Of a DNA stretch of 9,371 bases, positions 1 to 5,798 are shown in pieces. The DNA comes from Bacillota bacterium (GTDB taxonomy: Bacteria; Bacillota; Clostridia; Christensenellales; Aristaeellaceae). The notes beneath the pieces are model-generated. The model did no database searches. It had not been told where the DNA came from and was given only the letters and a program-made list of their open reading frames with translations. The stretch lies in the NCBI GenBank assembly GCA_023404715.1, contig JAEYAR010000190.1, forward strand, positions 1 through 9,371, written 5' to 3'. Both the position numbers and the translations under genes were made by a program. The stretch's first letter is position 1, and each line of letters opens with the position of its first letter.

Positions 1-279
1 CCACTGAGCGGTCTTGTGCTCCAGCAGCCCTTTCCCCTCTTTCGTCAGATGATAATACCGCCTTACCCTTTTTTCGGGCGTCATCTGCTCGTAGCTTTCG
101 ACCGCGCCCTGCGCTTCCAGCGCATGCAATAGCGGGTAAAGCGTGCCTGCCTTCAGGCTGAACACATCGCACGAGCGTGCGCGCAGCGCCTCGATCATCT
201 GATAACCGTACATATCCCCTTCTGTAAGCAGATGCAGCAGAAGCATGCCCGTGCTCCCCGACAACAGGTTCTTATCCAT
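1..279 (-). CDS. PadR-family transcriptional regulator, partial (N-terminal 93 residues)
   Basis: Reading the minus strand from an ATG at 279-277 gives 93 open codons that run off the left edge, so the C-terminus is missing. The visible part is the winged-helix DNA-binding domain of PadR proteins. It has the hallmark GDMYGYQMIEAL (about residues 21-32), the recognition-helix stretch AGTLYPLLHALEAQGAV (44-60) and the wing ending RRYYHLTKEGKG (73-84). PadR proteins are dimeric cytoplasmic repressors, typically acting on a neighbouring transporter or stress operon and on their own gene. The start is supported by GGAGG (plus-strand CCTCC at 287-291) seven bases upstream. A near-consensus promoter with an overlapping dyad lies at 326-355, which suggests autoregulation. 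It is divergent from the MFS operon starting at 443, a likely target. The family call is firm. The ligand and whether a long C-terminal dimerisation domain follows are unknown. Confidence 0.93.
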   Translation of the reverse strand, partial: MDKNLLSGSTGMLLLHLLTEGDMYGYQMIEALRARSCDVFSLKAGTLYPLLHALEAQGAVESYEQMTPEKRVRRYYHLTKEGKGLLEHKTAQW

Positions 280-325
280 CGTCTCACCTCCATCAATAGA
301 TTATCGATATATGATCCGTCTCTAC

Positions 326-355
326 ACTATACATCGATCATCTATGTATTGTCAA
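326..355 (-). promoter_or_regulatory. Sigma-A-type promoter of the leftward PadR gene
   Basis: On the minus strand, TTGACA (plus 350-355) and TATAGT (plus 326-331) are separated by 18 bases. The -35 box matches consensus perfectly and the -10 box differs at one position. The start codon at 279 lies about 47 bases downstream of the -10 box. No comparably good promoter was found on the plus strand for the MFS operon in 280-442, so its start of transcription is unresolved. Confidence 0.75.
329..349. promoter_or_regulatory. Candidate PadR operator (dyad within the promoter)
   Basis: ATACAT (329-334) and ATGTAT (344-349) form a perfect 6-bp inverted repeat around a 9-bp centre. The dyad fills the spacer and overlaps the -10 box of the leftward PadR promoter, so a bound dimer would block RNA polymerase. 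ACAT/ATGT half-sites with about 8 bases between them are a known feature of PadR operators, though usually in the ATGT-N8-ACAT order. ATCGAT also occurs at 333-338 and at 303-308 (inside the palindrome TATCGATA, 302-309), exactly 30 bp apart, about three helical turns. That gives an alternative reading in which the ATCGAT pair is the binding site. Assignment to the neighbouring PadR protein is inference. Confidence 0.45.
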
Positions 356-432
356 ATTCATCTTTTCTTTCCAGGAACGGCAGGGTTTCCCGTGCGCAGG
401 GCGAATCCTTCATGCATTACATCTTTCAGATC

Positions 433-436
433 GGAG
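433..436 (+). promoter_or_regulatory. Ribosome binding site deciding the MFS start
   Basis: GGAG sits six bases before the ATG at 443. The reading frame stays open upstream to at least 245, but the upstream-encoded residues do not resemble a transporter N-terminus and overlap the leftward PadR gene and its promoter. The site therefore supports starting at 443. Confidence 0.65.
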
Positions 437-442
437 ATCCTT

Positions 443-1651
443 ATGCGCTATACATACCGTCATACACGCTACTGCTGCTACGCCTCCAGCGTTTCGCACG
501 CGGCGGTTAACAACCTGGCCCCGCTTCTCTTTCTCACGTTTCAGCGGCAATTTGCCATTTCGCTCTCACAGCTCGCCTTTTTGGTGACGCTCAACTTCGC
601 CATTCAAATGGTTGTCGATCTCGTCGCCGCGCGATATGCCGTTCGCGTCGGCTACCGCACGTGCGTCGTCGCAGCCAACGCGCTATGCGGGATCGGATTG
701 ATCGGCTTGGGCGTATTGCCAGGCGTATTGCCGAGCCCCTATGCGGGCCTGGTACTCGCCATGGTGCTCTACGCTCTGGGCGGCGGCTTGCTGGAGGTGC
801 TCACGAGCCCCATCGTCGAGGCGCTGCCCGGCGATGAAAAGGCCGCCGCGATGAGCATGCTGCACTCCTTTTACTGCTGGGGCCACGTCGCCGTGGTGCT
901 ATTTTCCACGCTTTACTTCACCACCATCGGCATCTCGCATTGGCGCTTTCTACCGATCTTATGGTCCGTCATCCCGCTGGCTAACGCGTACTTCTTCTCG
1001 CGCGTACCGATCAACACGTTCGGCGACGGCGCGCAAAGCCTGTCCGTGCGCGGTCTCTTTCGCCTGCCCGTCTTCTGGCTCTTCTTTCTGCTGATGCTCT
1101 GCGCGGGCGCGGCGGAGCAATCCATGAGCCAGTGGGCCTCCCTATTTGCGGAGCGCGGCCTGGGTGTCTCCAAAACCCTGGGGGATCTGCTCGGCCCCTG
1201 CGCGTTCGCCGTATTGATGGGGCTCTCGCGCCTGCTCTACGGACGGTTTGGCGCGCGGCTAAACCTGCGCGCGTGCATCCTCGCCTCCAGCGTTCTGTGC
1301 GTCATGTGCTATCTGCTCACCGTATTTTCCCCCAGCCCCCTCCTTTCACTGCTCGGCTGCGCGGTATGCGGTTTCTCGGTCGGCATTCTCTGGCCGGGCA
1401 CGCTCAGCCTATCCGCCGCCCGTTGCCCGCAGGGAGGCACGGCGCTCTTCGCGCTGCTCGCCCTCGCCGGGGATGTCGGGTGCTCCGCCGGCCCCGGGCT
1501 GGTCGGGTTCGTCTCGGATTGGAGCGAGCGCTTCTGCGCGTCCCCCCTCTTTTCCGGCGAAGCCGGGCTGAAGCTCGGCATGCTCGCGGCCATCGTCTTT
1601 CCATTGCTCCTCGTGCTCGGTTCCCTCTGGCTTTCCCGCAAATCATCATAA
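443..1651 (+). CDS. Major facilitator superfamily transporter
   Basis: This 402-residue, strongly hydrophobic protein has about 12 predicted membrane segments, the normal size for an MFS carrier. It sits in the cytoplasmic membrane and would move a small solute by ion- or gradient-coupled transport. The N-terminal basic stretch leads into VNNLAPLLFLTF (about 22-33). The loop between segments 2 and 3 shows a D-x4-R pattern ending in GYR (59-72). Segment 4 contains a glycine-rich LGGGLLEVL (112-120) and a conserved-looking HSFYCWGHV (141-149). The second half has GRFGARLNLR (267-276), matching the repeat loop. It resembles FucP-like/sugar-type MFS members loosely, but the substrate cannot be assigned. 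It is the first gene of an operon with a reductase (19-bp gap) and a phosphoesterase. The divergent PadR gene is the likely regulator. An efflux role is equally possible. Confidence 0.88.
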   Translation: MRYTYRHTRYCCYASSVSHAAVNNLAPLLFLTFQRQFAISLSQLAFLVTLNFAIQMVVDLVAARYAVRVGYRTCVVAANALCGIGLIGLGVLPGVLPSPYAGLVLAMVLYALGGGLLEVLTSPIVEALPGDEKAAAMSMLHSFYCWGHVAVVLFSTLYFTTIGISHWRFLPILWSVIPLANAYFFSRVPINTFGDGAQSLSVRGLFRLPVFWLFFLLMLCAGAAEQSMSQWASLFAERGLGVSKTLGDLLGPCAFAVLMGLSRLLYGRFGARLNLRACILASSVLCVMCYLLTVFSPSPLLSLLGCAVCGFSVGILWPGTLSLSAARCPQGGTALFALLALAGDVGCSAGPGLVGFVSDWSERFCASPLFSGEAGLKLGMLAAIVFPLLLVLGSLWLSRKSS

Positions 1652-1670
1652 TCGATCGGAGGTTTTCCCC

Positions 1671-2528
1671 ATGCAAAAGCTCCTCATCACCGGCCCAACG
1701 GGCTTCGTCGCCTCGCGCATGGCCCAGGATCTACGCGCCGCCTATCGCGTCACAGCCATGACGCACAGCGAGCTGGACATCACAGACCCTGAGGCCTGCC
1801 GCCGCGCGGTGGCAGGCGTAAAGCCCGACGCGGTATTGCACTTTGCCGCGATCTCCCGCATCGACGTATGTGAAAAGGACCCCGCGCTCGCCCGGCGCGT
1901 GAACGTCGTGGGCACGCAGAATATCGCCCGCGCATGCCAGGAAAACGGCGCTGCGCTCGTTTACGCCAGCAGCGACCAGGTATATACCGGCCTGCCCGGC
2001 GAAGCCCCGCATCGTGAGGACGAGAGGCTCTCGCCCACGAACGTCTACGCGCGCACCAAGGTCGAGGCAGAGCAGTTGGCCGCATCGCTATGCGAGCGCT
2101 TTTATGCGCTGCGCCTGACCTGGATGTTTGATTTGCCGGTGCGCTTTTGCGCGTCGAGCCTCGGCGTCGTGGGCATGTGCATGCGCGCTTTGCTGCAGGG
2201 TGAGCCCGTGCGCGCGGCGGTCAACGACCATCGCGGAATGACCTACGTGCGCGAGGTCATCGAAAATATCCCCGCATTGCTCGCCGCCCCCTGCGGCGTC
2301 TATAACTACGGCAGCCCCAATTTCGAGAGCACGTACGCCGTTTGCCGCCGCGTATTTGAGCGATTCGGCGCTTCACAGAGGGCGGCCAAGTTGCTCGTCC
2401 CCTTTGAGGCGGACGCCCCGCAGAACCTGATGATCGACGACGCGAAGCAGCGCGCCGCGGATATTCGATTCTCCCTCACGATGGACGCGGTGGATCGGAT
2501 GTTCGCCGAGTACCGTCTCTCGTTTTAG
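1671..2528 (+). CDS. RmlD-like NAD(P)-dependent sugar-nucleotide-type reductase (extended SDR)
   Basis: The 285-residue protein is an extended short-chain dehydrogenase, the usual size for dTDP-4-dehydrorhamnose reductase (RmlD) relatives. It shows the Rossmann dinucleotide-binding motif GPTGFVAS (residues 8-15), LDITD (35-39), the LHFAAISRIDVCEKDP stretch (56-71), VNVVGTQNIARAC (77-89), VYASSDQVYTG (97-107) and the catalytic YxxxK as Y126-K130 in VYARTK. The strand-end serine is present at S100/S101. It probably reduces a carbonyl on a sugar or sugar nucleotide with NAD(P)H in the cytoplasm. There are no rmlA/B/C genes beside it, so rhamnose synthesis is not supported. GGAGG at 1658-1662 lies eight bases before the ATG. 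Its position between a transporter and a phosphoesterase suggests that the three act on one compound, which is inference. Regulatory NmrA/SDR-like roles without catalysis cannot be excluded. Confidence 0.85.
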   Translation: MQKLLITGPTGFVASRMAQDLRAAYRVTAMTHSELDITDPEACRRAVAGVKPDAVLHFAAISRIDVCEKDPALARRVNVVGTQNIARACQENGAALVYASSDQVYTGLPGEAPHREDERLSPTNVYARTKVEAEQLAASLCERFYALRLTWMFDLPVRFCASSLGVVGMCMRALLQGEPVRAAVNDHRGMTYVREVIENIPALLAAPCGVYNYGSPNFESTYAVCRRVFERFGASQRAAKLLVPFEADAPQNLMIDDAKQRAADIRFSLTMDAVDRMFAEYRLSF

Positions 2529-2536
2529 GGGGACGC

Positions 2537-3643
2537 ATGATCACTACCGTTCAGACGCTCGACCTCGCGCCAAACCGCCGTCTCCTCGCCGTCAGCGACA
2601 TCCACGGACATCCGGGCTTGCTGCGCGCGCTGCTGCAGAAGGTCGGCTTTTTAACGCAGGACATCCTCTTTATCGTCGGCGACATCATCGAAAAAGGGCC
2701 GGATAGCCTCGGCGCGCTCCGGCTGGTGATGCAGCTTTGCCGCACGCACACCGTCTATCCGCTGATCGGCAACGTCGACCTGTGGCAGCTCAGCTGGCTT
2801 CAATGTGACGACGAAGAGACGGCGGGCTATCTACTTGAGCGCATCGCCCAGGCCGCCTCGCGCTACGGCTGTTGCCTCTTTTCACAAATGTGCGCCGAGG
2901 CGAGCCTTACCGTCGCAACTACCCAAGACGTGCTGGCAGCCCGGCGAATGATCCGCAAACACTTCGCGCCAGAGATCGCCTTCCTGCAAGGCCTGCCCAC
3001 CATCGTCTGCACGGAGCATGCCGTCTTCGTCCACGGCGGCATTCCAACACAGGACGTGGATTCCCTGGCAGGAACCGAAGCGCATCCCTATCTCAAGAAC
3101 GACAATTTTATGAAAAAGGGGCTGTGCTTTGACCGTTGGCTCGTCGTAGGGCATTGGCCCGCCACGCTCTATGGCGAGCGCTTCCCCTGCTGCAACCCCT
3201 ATATCAGTGAGCGCCAGCGGATCATCAGCATTGATGGGGGCTGCGGCATCAAACGTGACGGACAGCTCAACGCCCTGATCTTTGCCGATGCCGCCTGCCG
3301 CGAAATTTCGTACGCTGCCTGCGACGAGCTGCCCTCGGGCATCGCGCTGGACGCGCAGGCGGAAAGCCCGGATTCCTTCTATCTGCGCTATACCGATTGC
3401 AGCGTACGCGTGCTCGTACGCGAGAGCGACTGCGTCCAGGTCGAGCATATCACCACGGGGCGACGCCTTTGGGCGCCGTCCAGCTTCCTCTACGACGAGG
3501 ATAGGCGTTGCGCCGATCTAACCGATTATCGCCTGCCCGTAAGCCCCGGCGATTCACTCTCGCTGATACAGCGCACGTCGCGCGGGTATATCGCCAAAAA
3601 GGACGGCGTCACCGGCTGGTACTTGGGACGGATGAGGGAATAA
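2537..3643 (+). CDS. PPP-like metallophosphoesterase with a C-terminal extension and a substituted catalytic histidine
   Basis: This 368-residue calcineurin-fold phosphoesterase shows the metal-site motifs of the PPP/ApaH/PrpE type: SDIHG (D21, H23), GDIIEKGPDSL (D49), GNVD (N79), VHGG (H166), VGHWP (H206) and IDGG (232-235). All metal ligands appear present. The motif normally read as GNH(E/D), whose histidine protonates the leaving group, is GNVD here, with valine at position 80. A mostly helical insert of about 70 residues (92-160) separates GNVD from VHGG. After about 245 residues there is an extra C-terminal part ending in an SH3-like stretch (335-368, with GDSLSLIQ and GWYLGRM). Substrate classes known for relatives include phosphoproteins, dinucleoside polyphosphates and sugar phosphates, so none can be chosen. 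It follows the reductase by 8 bp with an AGGGGG ribosome site (2527-2532) and ends the operon just before a strong terminator. Confidence 0.85.
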   Translation: MITTVQTLDLAPNRRLLAVSDIHGHPGLLRALLQKVGFLTQDILFIVGDIIEKGPDSLGALRLVMQLCRTHTVYPLIGNVDLWQLSWLQCDDEETAGYLLERIAQAASRYGCCLFSQMCAEASLTVATTQDVLAARRMIRKHFAPEIAFLQGLPTIVCTEHAVFVHGGIPTQDVDSLAGTEAHPYLKNDNFMKKGLCFDRWLVVGHWPATLYGERFPCCNPYISERQRIISIDGGCGIKRDGQLNALIFADAACREISYAACDELPSGIALDAQAESPDSFYLRYTDCSVRVLVRESDCVQVEHITTGRRLWAPSSFLYDEDRRCADLTDYRLPVSPGDSLSLIQRTSRGYIAKKDGVTGWYLGRMRE

Positions 3644-3648
3644 ATCGG

Positions 3649-3684
3649 GCCGCAAGCCCTGGCTGAGGGCTTGCGGCTATTTTA
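3649..3684 (+). terminator. Intrinsic terminator of the MFS-reductase-phosphoesterase operon
   Basis: A perfect 12-bp GC-rich stem (3649-3660 with 3666-3677) closes a 5-base loop and is followed by TATTTTA. It begins six bases after the phosphoesterase stop codon and isolates the upstream operon from the PadR-ABC promoter that starts at 3689. Confidence 0.9.
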
Positions 3685-3688
3685 ATGC

Positions 3689-3717
3689 TTGACAACGGCT
3701 TATATTCATCGTATAAT
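3689..3717 (+). promoter_or_regulatory. Full-consensus sigma-A promoter of the PadR-ABC operon
   Basis: TTGACA (3689-3694) and TATAAT (3712-3717) are separated by exactly 17 bases, a perfect vegetative promoter. Such a strong promoter fits a gene set held off by a repressor. The -10 box overlaps a 20-bp dyad at 3715-3734 that is repeated before the ATPase gene. Confidence 0.92.
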
Positions 3718-3734
3718 ATTCAACGAAGAGTATT
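3715..3734. promoter_or_regulatory. Operator 1 of the PadR-ABC operon
   Basis: AATATTC (3715-3721) and GAGTATT (3728-3734) form a 7-bp inverted repeat with one mismatch and a 6-base centre. It overlaps the -10 box and the expected transcription start. The same 20-bp architecture recurs at 4311-4330, sharing AATA, TCA and GAGTATT at identical positions. Binding by the PadR protein encoded at 3750-4277 is inferred from position. Confidence 0.75.
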
Positions 3735-3749
3735 GAGGAGGAAGACGAA

Positions 3750-4277
3750 GTGACGCAAATATTTGTCCTCGGACTGCTCGATCTTCAGCCGATGTCTGGG
3801 TACGACATACAACAGGCCCTGCAGGGGGTGGATGTAGAGCAGTGGGGCGGTATCTTGGTCGGTTCCATCTACCATGCGCTCAAAACGCTGGAAAAGGGCG
3901 GTTATGTTGAGGTACAGGGCGTGGAGCAGACCGGGCACCGCCAAAAAGCGATCTACCGCATAACCGATAAAGGACGCGGGCATCTTCAAACGTTGGTCTT
4001 GCAAGCCCTCCGCGCGCAACCGGCCCTCTACCCCACGCACTTTTACGCCGGGCTCACGTTTTTGAATAAATGCCCCGCGCCCCAGGTTCGGTCCGCCCTC
4101 GAAAAACAGTACGAAAGCCTTGAAGCGGAATATGCAGCCCTGCAATGCGGCTGGGATCAAAAAAAAGCCGCCTTTAAAGGGGACCTGCCGCCCGTCGTTC
4201 AGTATACGTTCGACCATATGTTTCAAACCCTGCGGCTTCAGATGGAGTTTCTTCAAAAAATCCTCTCCACGGTTTAA
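3750..4277 (+). CDS. PadR-family transcriptional regulator with C-terminal helical domain
   Basis: The 175-residue protein starts at a GTG, supported by AGGAGG (3736-3741) eight bases upstream. The winged-helix half has LGLLDLQPMSGYDIQQAL (about 7-24), GSIYHALKTLEKGGYVEV (38-55) and the wing TGHRQKAIYRITDKG (61-75). These are characteristic of PadR proteins, with the recognition helix around 39-50. The C-terminal half (about 80-175) is rich in charged, heptad-like helix, including ALEKQYESLEAEYAAL (116-131), consistent with the Vir_Act_alpha_C-type dimerisation domain. It would act as a dimeric cytoplasmic repressor whose inducer is probably a substrate of the ABC exporter encoded immediately downstream, as in LmrR-type systems. 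It lies behind a consensus promoter and between two matching dyads, so autoregulation is likely. The ligand is unknown. Confidence 0.93.
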   Translation: MTQIFVLGLLDLQPMSGYDIQQALQGVDVEQWGGILVGSIYHALKTLEKGGYVEVQGVEQTGHRQKAIYRITDKGRGHLQTLVLQALRAQPALYPTHFYAGLTFLNKCPAPQVRSALEKQYESLEAEYAALQCGWDQKKAAFKGDLPPVVQYTFDHMFQTLRLQMEFLQKILSTV

Positions 4278-4278
4278 C

Positions 4279-4299
4279 TTGCTCCCATCGAGGGAGCAA
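4279..4299 (+). other. Hairpin between the regulator and the ABC genes, without a U-tract
   Basis: TTGCTCCC (4279-4286) pairs perfectly with GGGAGCAA (4292-4299) across a 5-base loop, starting two bases after the PadR stop codon. The RNA would then carry an A-run rather than a U-run, so it does not meet the usual intrinsic terminator pattern on either strand. It could instead protect the 3' end of the regulator message or mark a processing point that sets the ratio of regulator to pump. Confidence 0.6.
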
Positions 4300-4310
4300 A
4301 AAACAGCGCC

Positions 4311-4330
4311 AATACTCATCATTGAGTATT
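4311..4330. promoter_or_regulatory. Operator 2 of the PadR-ABC operon
   Basis: AATACTCA (4311-4318) and TGAGTATT (4323-4330) form a perfect 8-bp inverted repeat with a 4-base centre, and the dyad starts 596 bp after operator 1. No convincing promoter surrounds it. It may therefore act as a roadblock to elongation, as a looping partner for operator 1, or on an internal promoter that is not recognisable by eye. It ends 30 bases before the ATPase start codon. Confidence 0.75.
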
Positions 4331-4360
4331 CACCACAAAATAAAAGGAGGCTTTACTAAA

Positions 4361-5068
4361 ATGACACATCTCATAAAGGCGCAGGACATTTCCAAGCGCT
4401 TTGGTCCTCGCCAGGTTCTGCAGCGCCTGTACCTCGAAATCCTGAAGGGCGAAGTCGTCGCGCTGATCGGTCCGAACGGAGCGGGCAAGACGACCACGCT
4501 ATCGATCCTGCTCGGCATGCAAAAGGCGGATGAGGGCGCGATCTCCTACTGGCGTCCCGATTATCGGGCGCATGTCGGCGTGCAGCTTCAGACCACACCC
4601 TTCTTCGAAGGGTACACCGCCCAAGAAAACCTACAATTCTTTGCGGCGCTCTACGGGCAGAAGCCTCCTCGCGAACGGCTTGATCGCCTCCTGAACGCAT
4701 GCGGTCTTTGGCAAGCGCGCCATACGCCGGCCGTCCGCCTATCCCTCGGCCAGCAAAAACGGCTCGCCATCGCCGTCACAACCCTCCACGAGCCGGATCT
4801 GATCATCCTCGACGAACCGACAGCCGGACTCGATCCCCTAGCGAGGCGGGATATCCGCGACATGATTTTGTCTTTGCGGGCAAAGGGGATCACCGTCCTG
4901 CTCACATCGCACGACCTGAGCGAGGTACGGAAGGTGGCGGACCGCCTGCTGTTTTTACATCGCGGCAAAATCGCGGCGGAGGGCAGCCCCACCGGCCTGA
5001 TGGCGGCGTATAACGCAGCCGATCTGGATGACCTTTATTTGAAGATCACGCAAAGCGAGGCCGAATGA
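4361..5068 (+). CDS. ABC transporter ATP-binding protein (exporter type)
   Basis: The 235-residue nucleotide-binding subunit couples ATP hydrolysis to the membrane partner encoded 1 bp downstream. It shows Walker A GPNGAGKTT (residues 37-45), the Q-loop at Q75/Q77 in VGVQLQ, a signature LSLGQQKRL (127-135), Walker B LIILDEP (147-153) followed by TAGLDP (154-159), and the H-loop H184 in LLTSHDL. All catalytic residues are present. The second signature glycine is leucine, a variant also common in BcrA/CcmA-like drug-export ATPases. The frame is open back to an ATG at 4322, inside operator 2. The ATG at 4361 is preferred because AGGAGG (4345-4350) lies ten bases upstream and the protein then starts like other members. 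The short C-terminus after about residue 215 lacks the extension of some antibiotic-resistance ATPases. The setting, behind a PadR repressor, fits drug or peptide efflux. Confidence 0.94.
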   Translation: MTHLIKAQDISKRFGPRQVLQRLYLEILKGEVVALIGPNGAGKTTTLSILLGMQKADEGAISYWRPDYRAHVGVQLQTTPFFEGYTAQENLQFFAALYGQKPPRERLDRLLNACGLWQARHTPAVRLSLGQQKRLAIAVTTLHEPDLIILDEPTAGLDPLARRDIRDMILSLRAKGITVLLTSHDLSEVRKVADRLLFLHRGKIAAEGSPTGLMAAYNAADLDDLYLKITQSEAE

Positions 5069-5069
5069 C

Positions 5070-5786
5070 ATGAAGACGATCTGCACCCTCACGCTCAAAT
5101 CCGCGCTGCGCGATCCCTATCTGCTCTTCTGGTCCCTGTTTTTCCCCATCGCGGGAACGCTCGGGCTGGGGCATTTCATAGGCGCGGAGGGATATCCGTC
5201 GCGTATTATGACCGGCATGATGTGCGTAAGCGTCGTGTTTTACGCGTACATGACGACCGTGTTTTCCAATCTCGCGCAGCGCCGCAGGGGCGTTTTCAAC
5301 CTGTTGCACGTAACGCCCCTGCCGCTTGGTAAATATGTCGTCAGCGTATCGTCCGCTTGGGCGGTGCTCTCGCTATTGTGCTCCAGTGCCGTACTTCTAG
5401 CGGGCATGCTCGTGTTTCAGCTGCGCATCAGCGTGCGATCGTTTCCGCTGCTCGCGCTTTCGATTTGCGCTGCCGCCGCCGGCTATATCTTCTTCAGTTT
5501 TTTCATCTCCAGCCGATGCAAAAACGAAGGCGTGGCTAGCCTGATGAGCAACGTTATCGTCCTGCCGCTGTTATTTTGCAGCGACGGCTTCTATTCGCTG
5601 AGCGAAGCGCCGGGCGTCGTGCGGGCGCTGAGCCGCGTGAACCCTTTTCAGTTCTTCCTCAACGCCGTTCGCGCTTCCTTGCAGCTCGATGCGGGCCCCT
5701 ATCTGCTCGCGCTCTTTCAGCTCGCGCTGCTCATCCTGCTCACGCTGCCGCTGGCTGTGCGGACCTTCCGCTACGCCGAACGTTAA
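5070..5786 (+). CDS. ABC-2 type transporter permease
   Basis: The 238-residue membrane protein has about six predicted membrane segments (roughly 15-37, 48-66, 88-116, 125-147, 158-172 and 209-231), the normal topology and size for ABC-2 export permeases. RRRGVFNLLHVTPLPLGKYV (71-90) corresponds to the cytoplasmic coupling region after the second segment, and LSRVNPFQFFLNAVRA (187-202) to the conserved external segment before the last helix. It presumably dimerises and pairs with two copies of the upstream ATPase. The ATPase stop and this ATG are separated by one base and the ribosome site GCGAGG (5055-5060) lies within the ATPase gene, so translation is probably coupled. No second permease gene follows. 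The exported compound cannot be inferred. Confidence 0.9.
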   Translation: MKTICTLTLKSALRDPYLLFWSLFFPIAGTLGLGHFIGAEGYPSRIMTGMMCVSVVFYAYMTTVFSNLAQRRRGVFNLLHVTPLPLGKYVVSVSSAWAVLSLLCSSAVLLAGMLVFQLRISVRSFPLLALSICAAAAGYIFFSFFISSRCKNEGVASLMSNVIVLPLLFCSDGFYSLSEAPGVVRALSRVNPFQFFLNAVRASLQLDAGPYLLALFQLALLILLTLPLAVRTFRYAER

Positions 5787-5798
5787 CCCGCAGCTCGC

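Noticed and set aside
245..442. Upstream extension of the MFS reading frame by 66 residues.
   Set aside because: The added residues do not look like a transporter N-terminus, overlap the leftward PadR gene and promoter, and lack a ribosome site; GGAG at 433-436 serves the ATG at 443.
2882..3448. Long open frame (188 codons) on the minus strand inside the phosphoesterase gene.
   Set aside because: It is a GC-driven antisense shadow of a gene with clear conserved motifs and has no recognisable domain.
4279..4305. Hairpin at 4279-4299 as an intrinsic terminator.
   Set aside because: It is followed by an A-run on the plus strand; on the minus strand the T-run precedes the stem, so neither direction fits.
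3720..4322. Open frame of 200 codons on the minus strand opposite the second PadR gene.
   Set aside because: It mirrors the PadR coding frame and its sequence shows no family features; the PadR reading is strongly supported by motifs, promoter and ribosome site.
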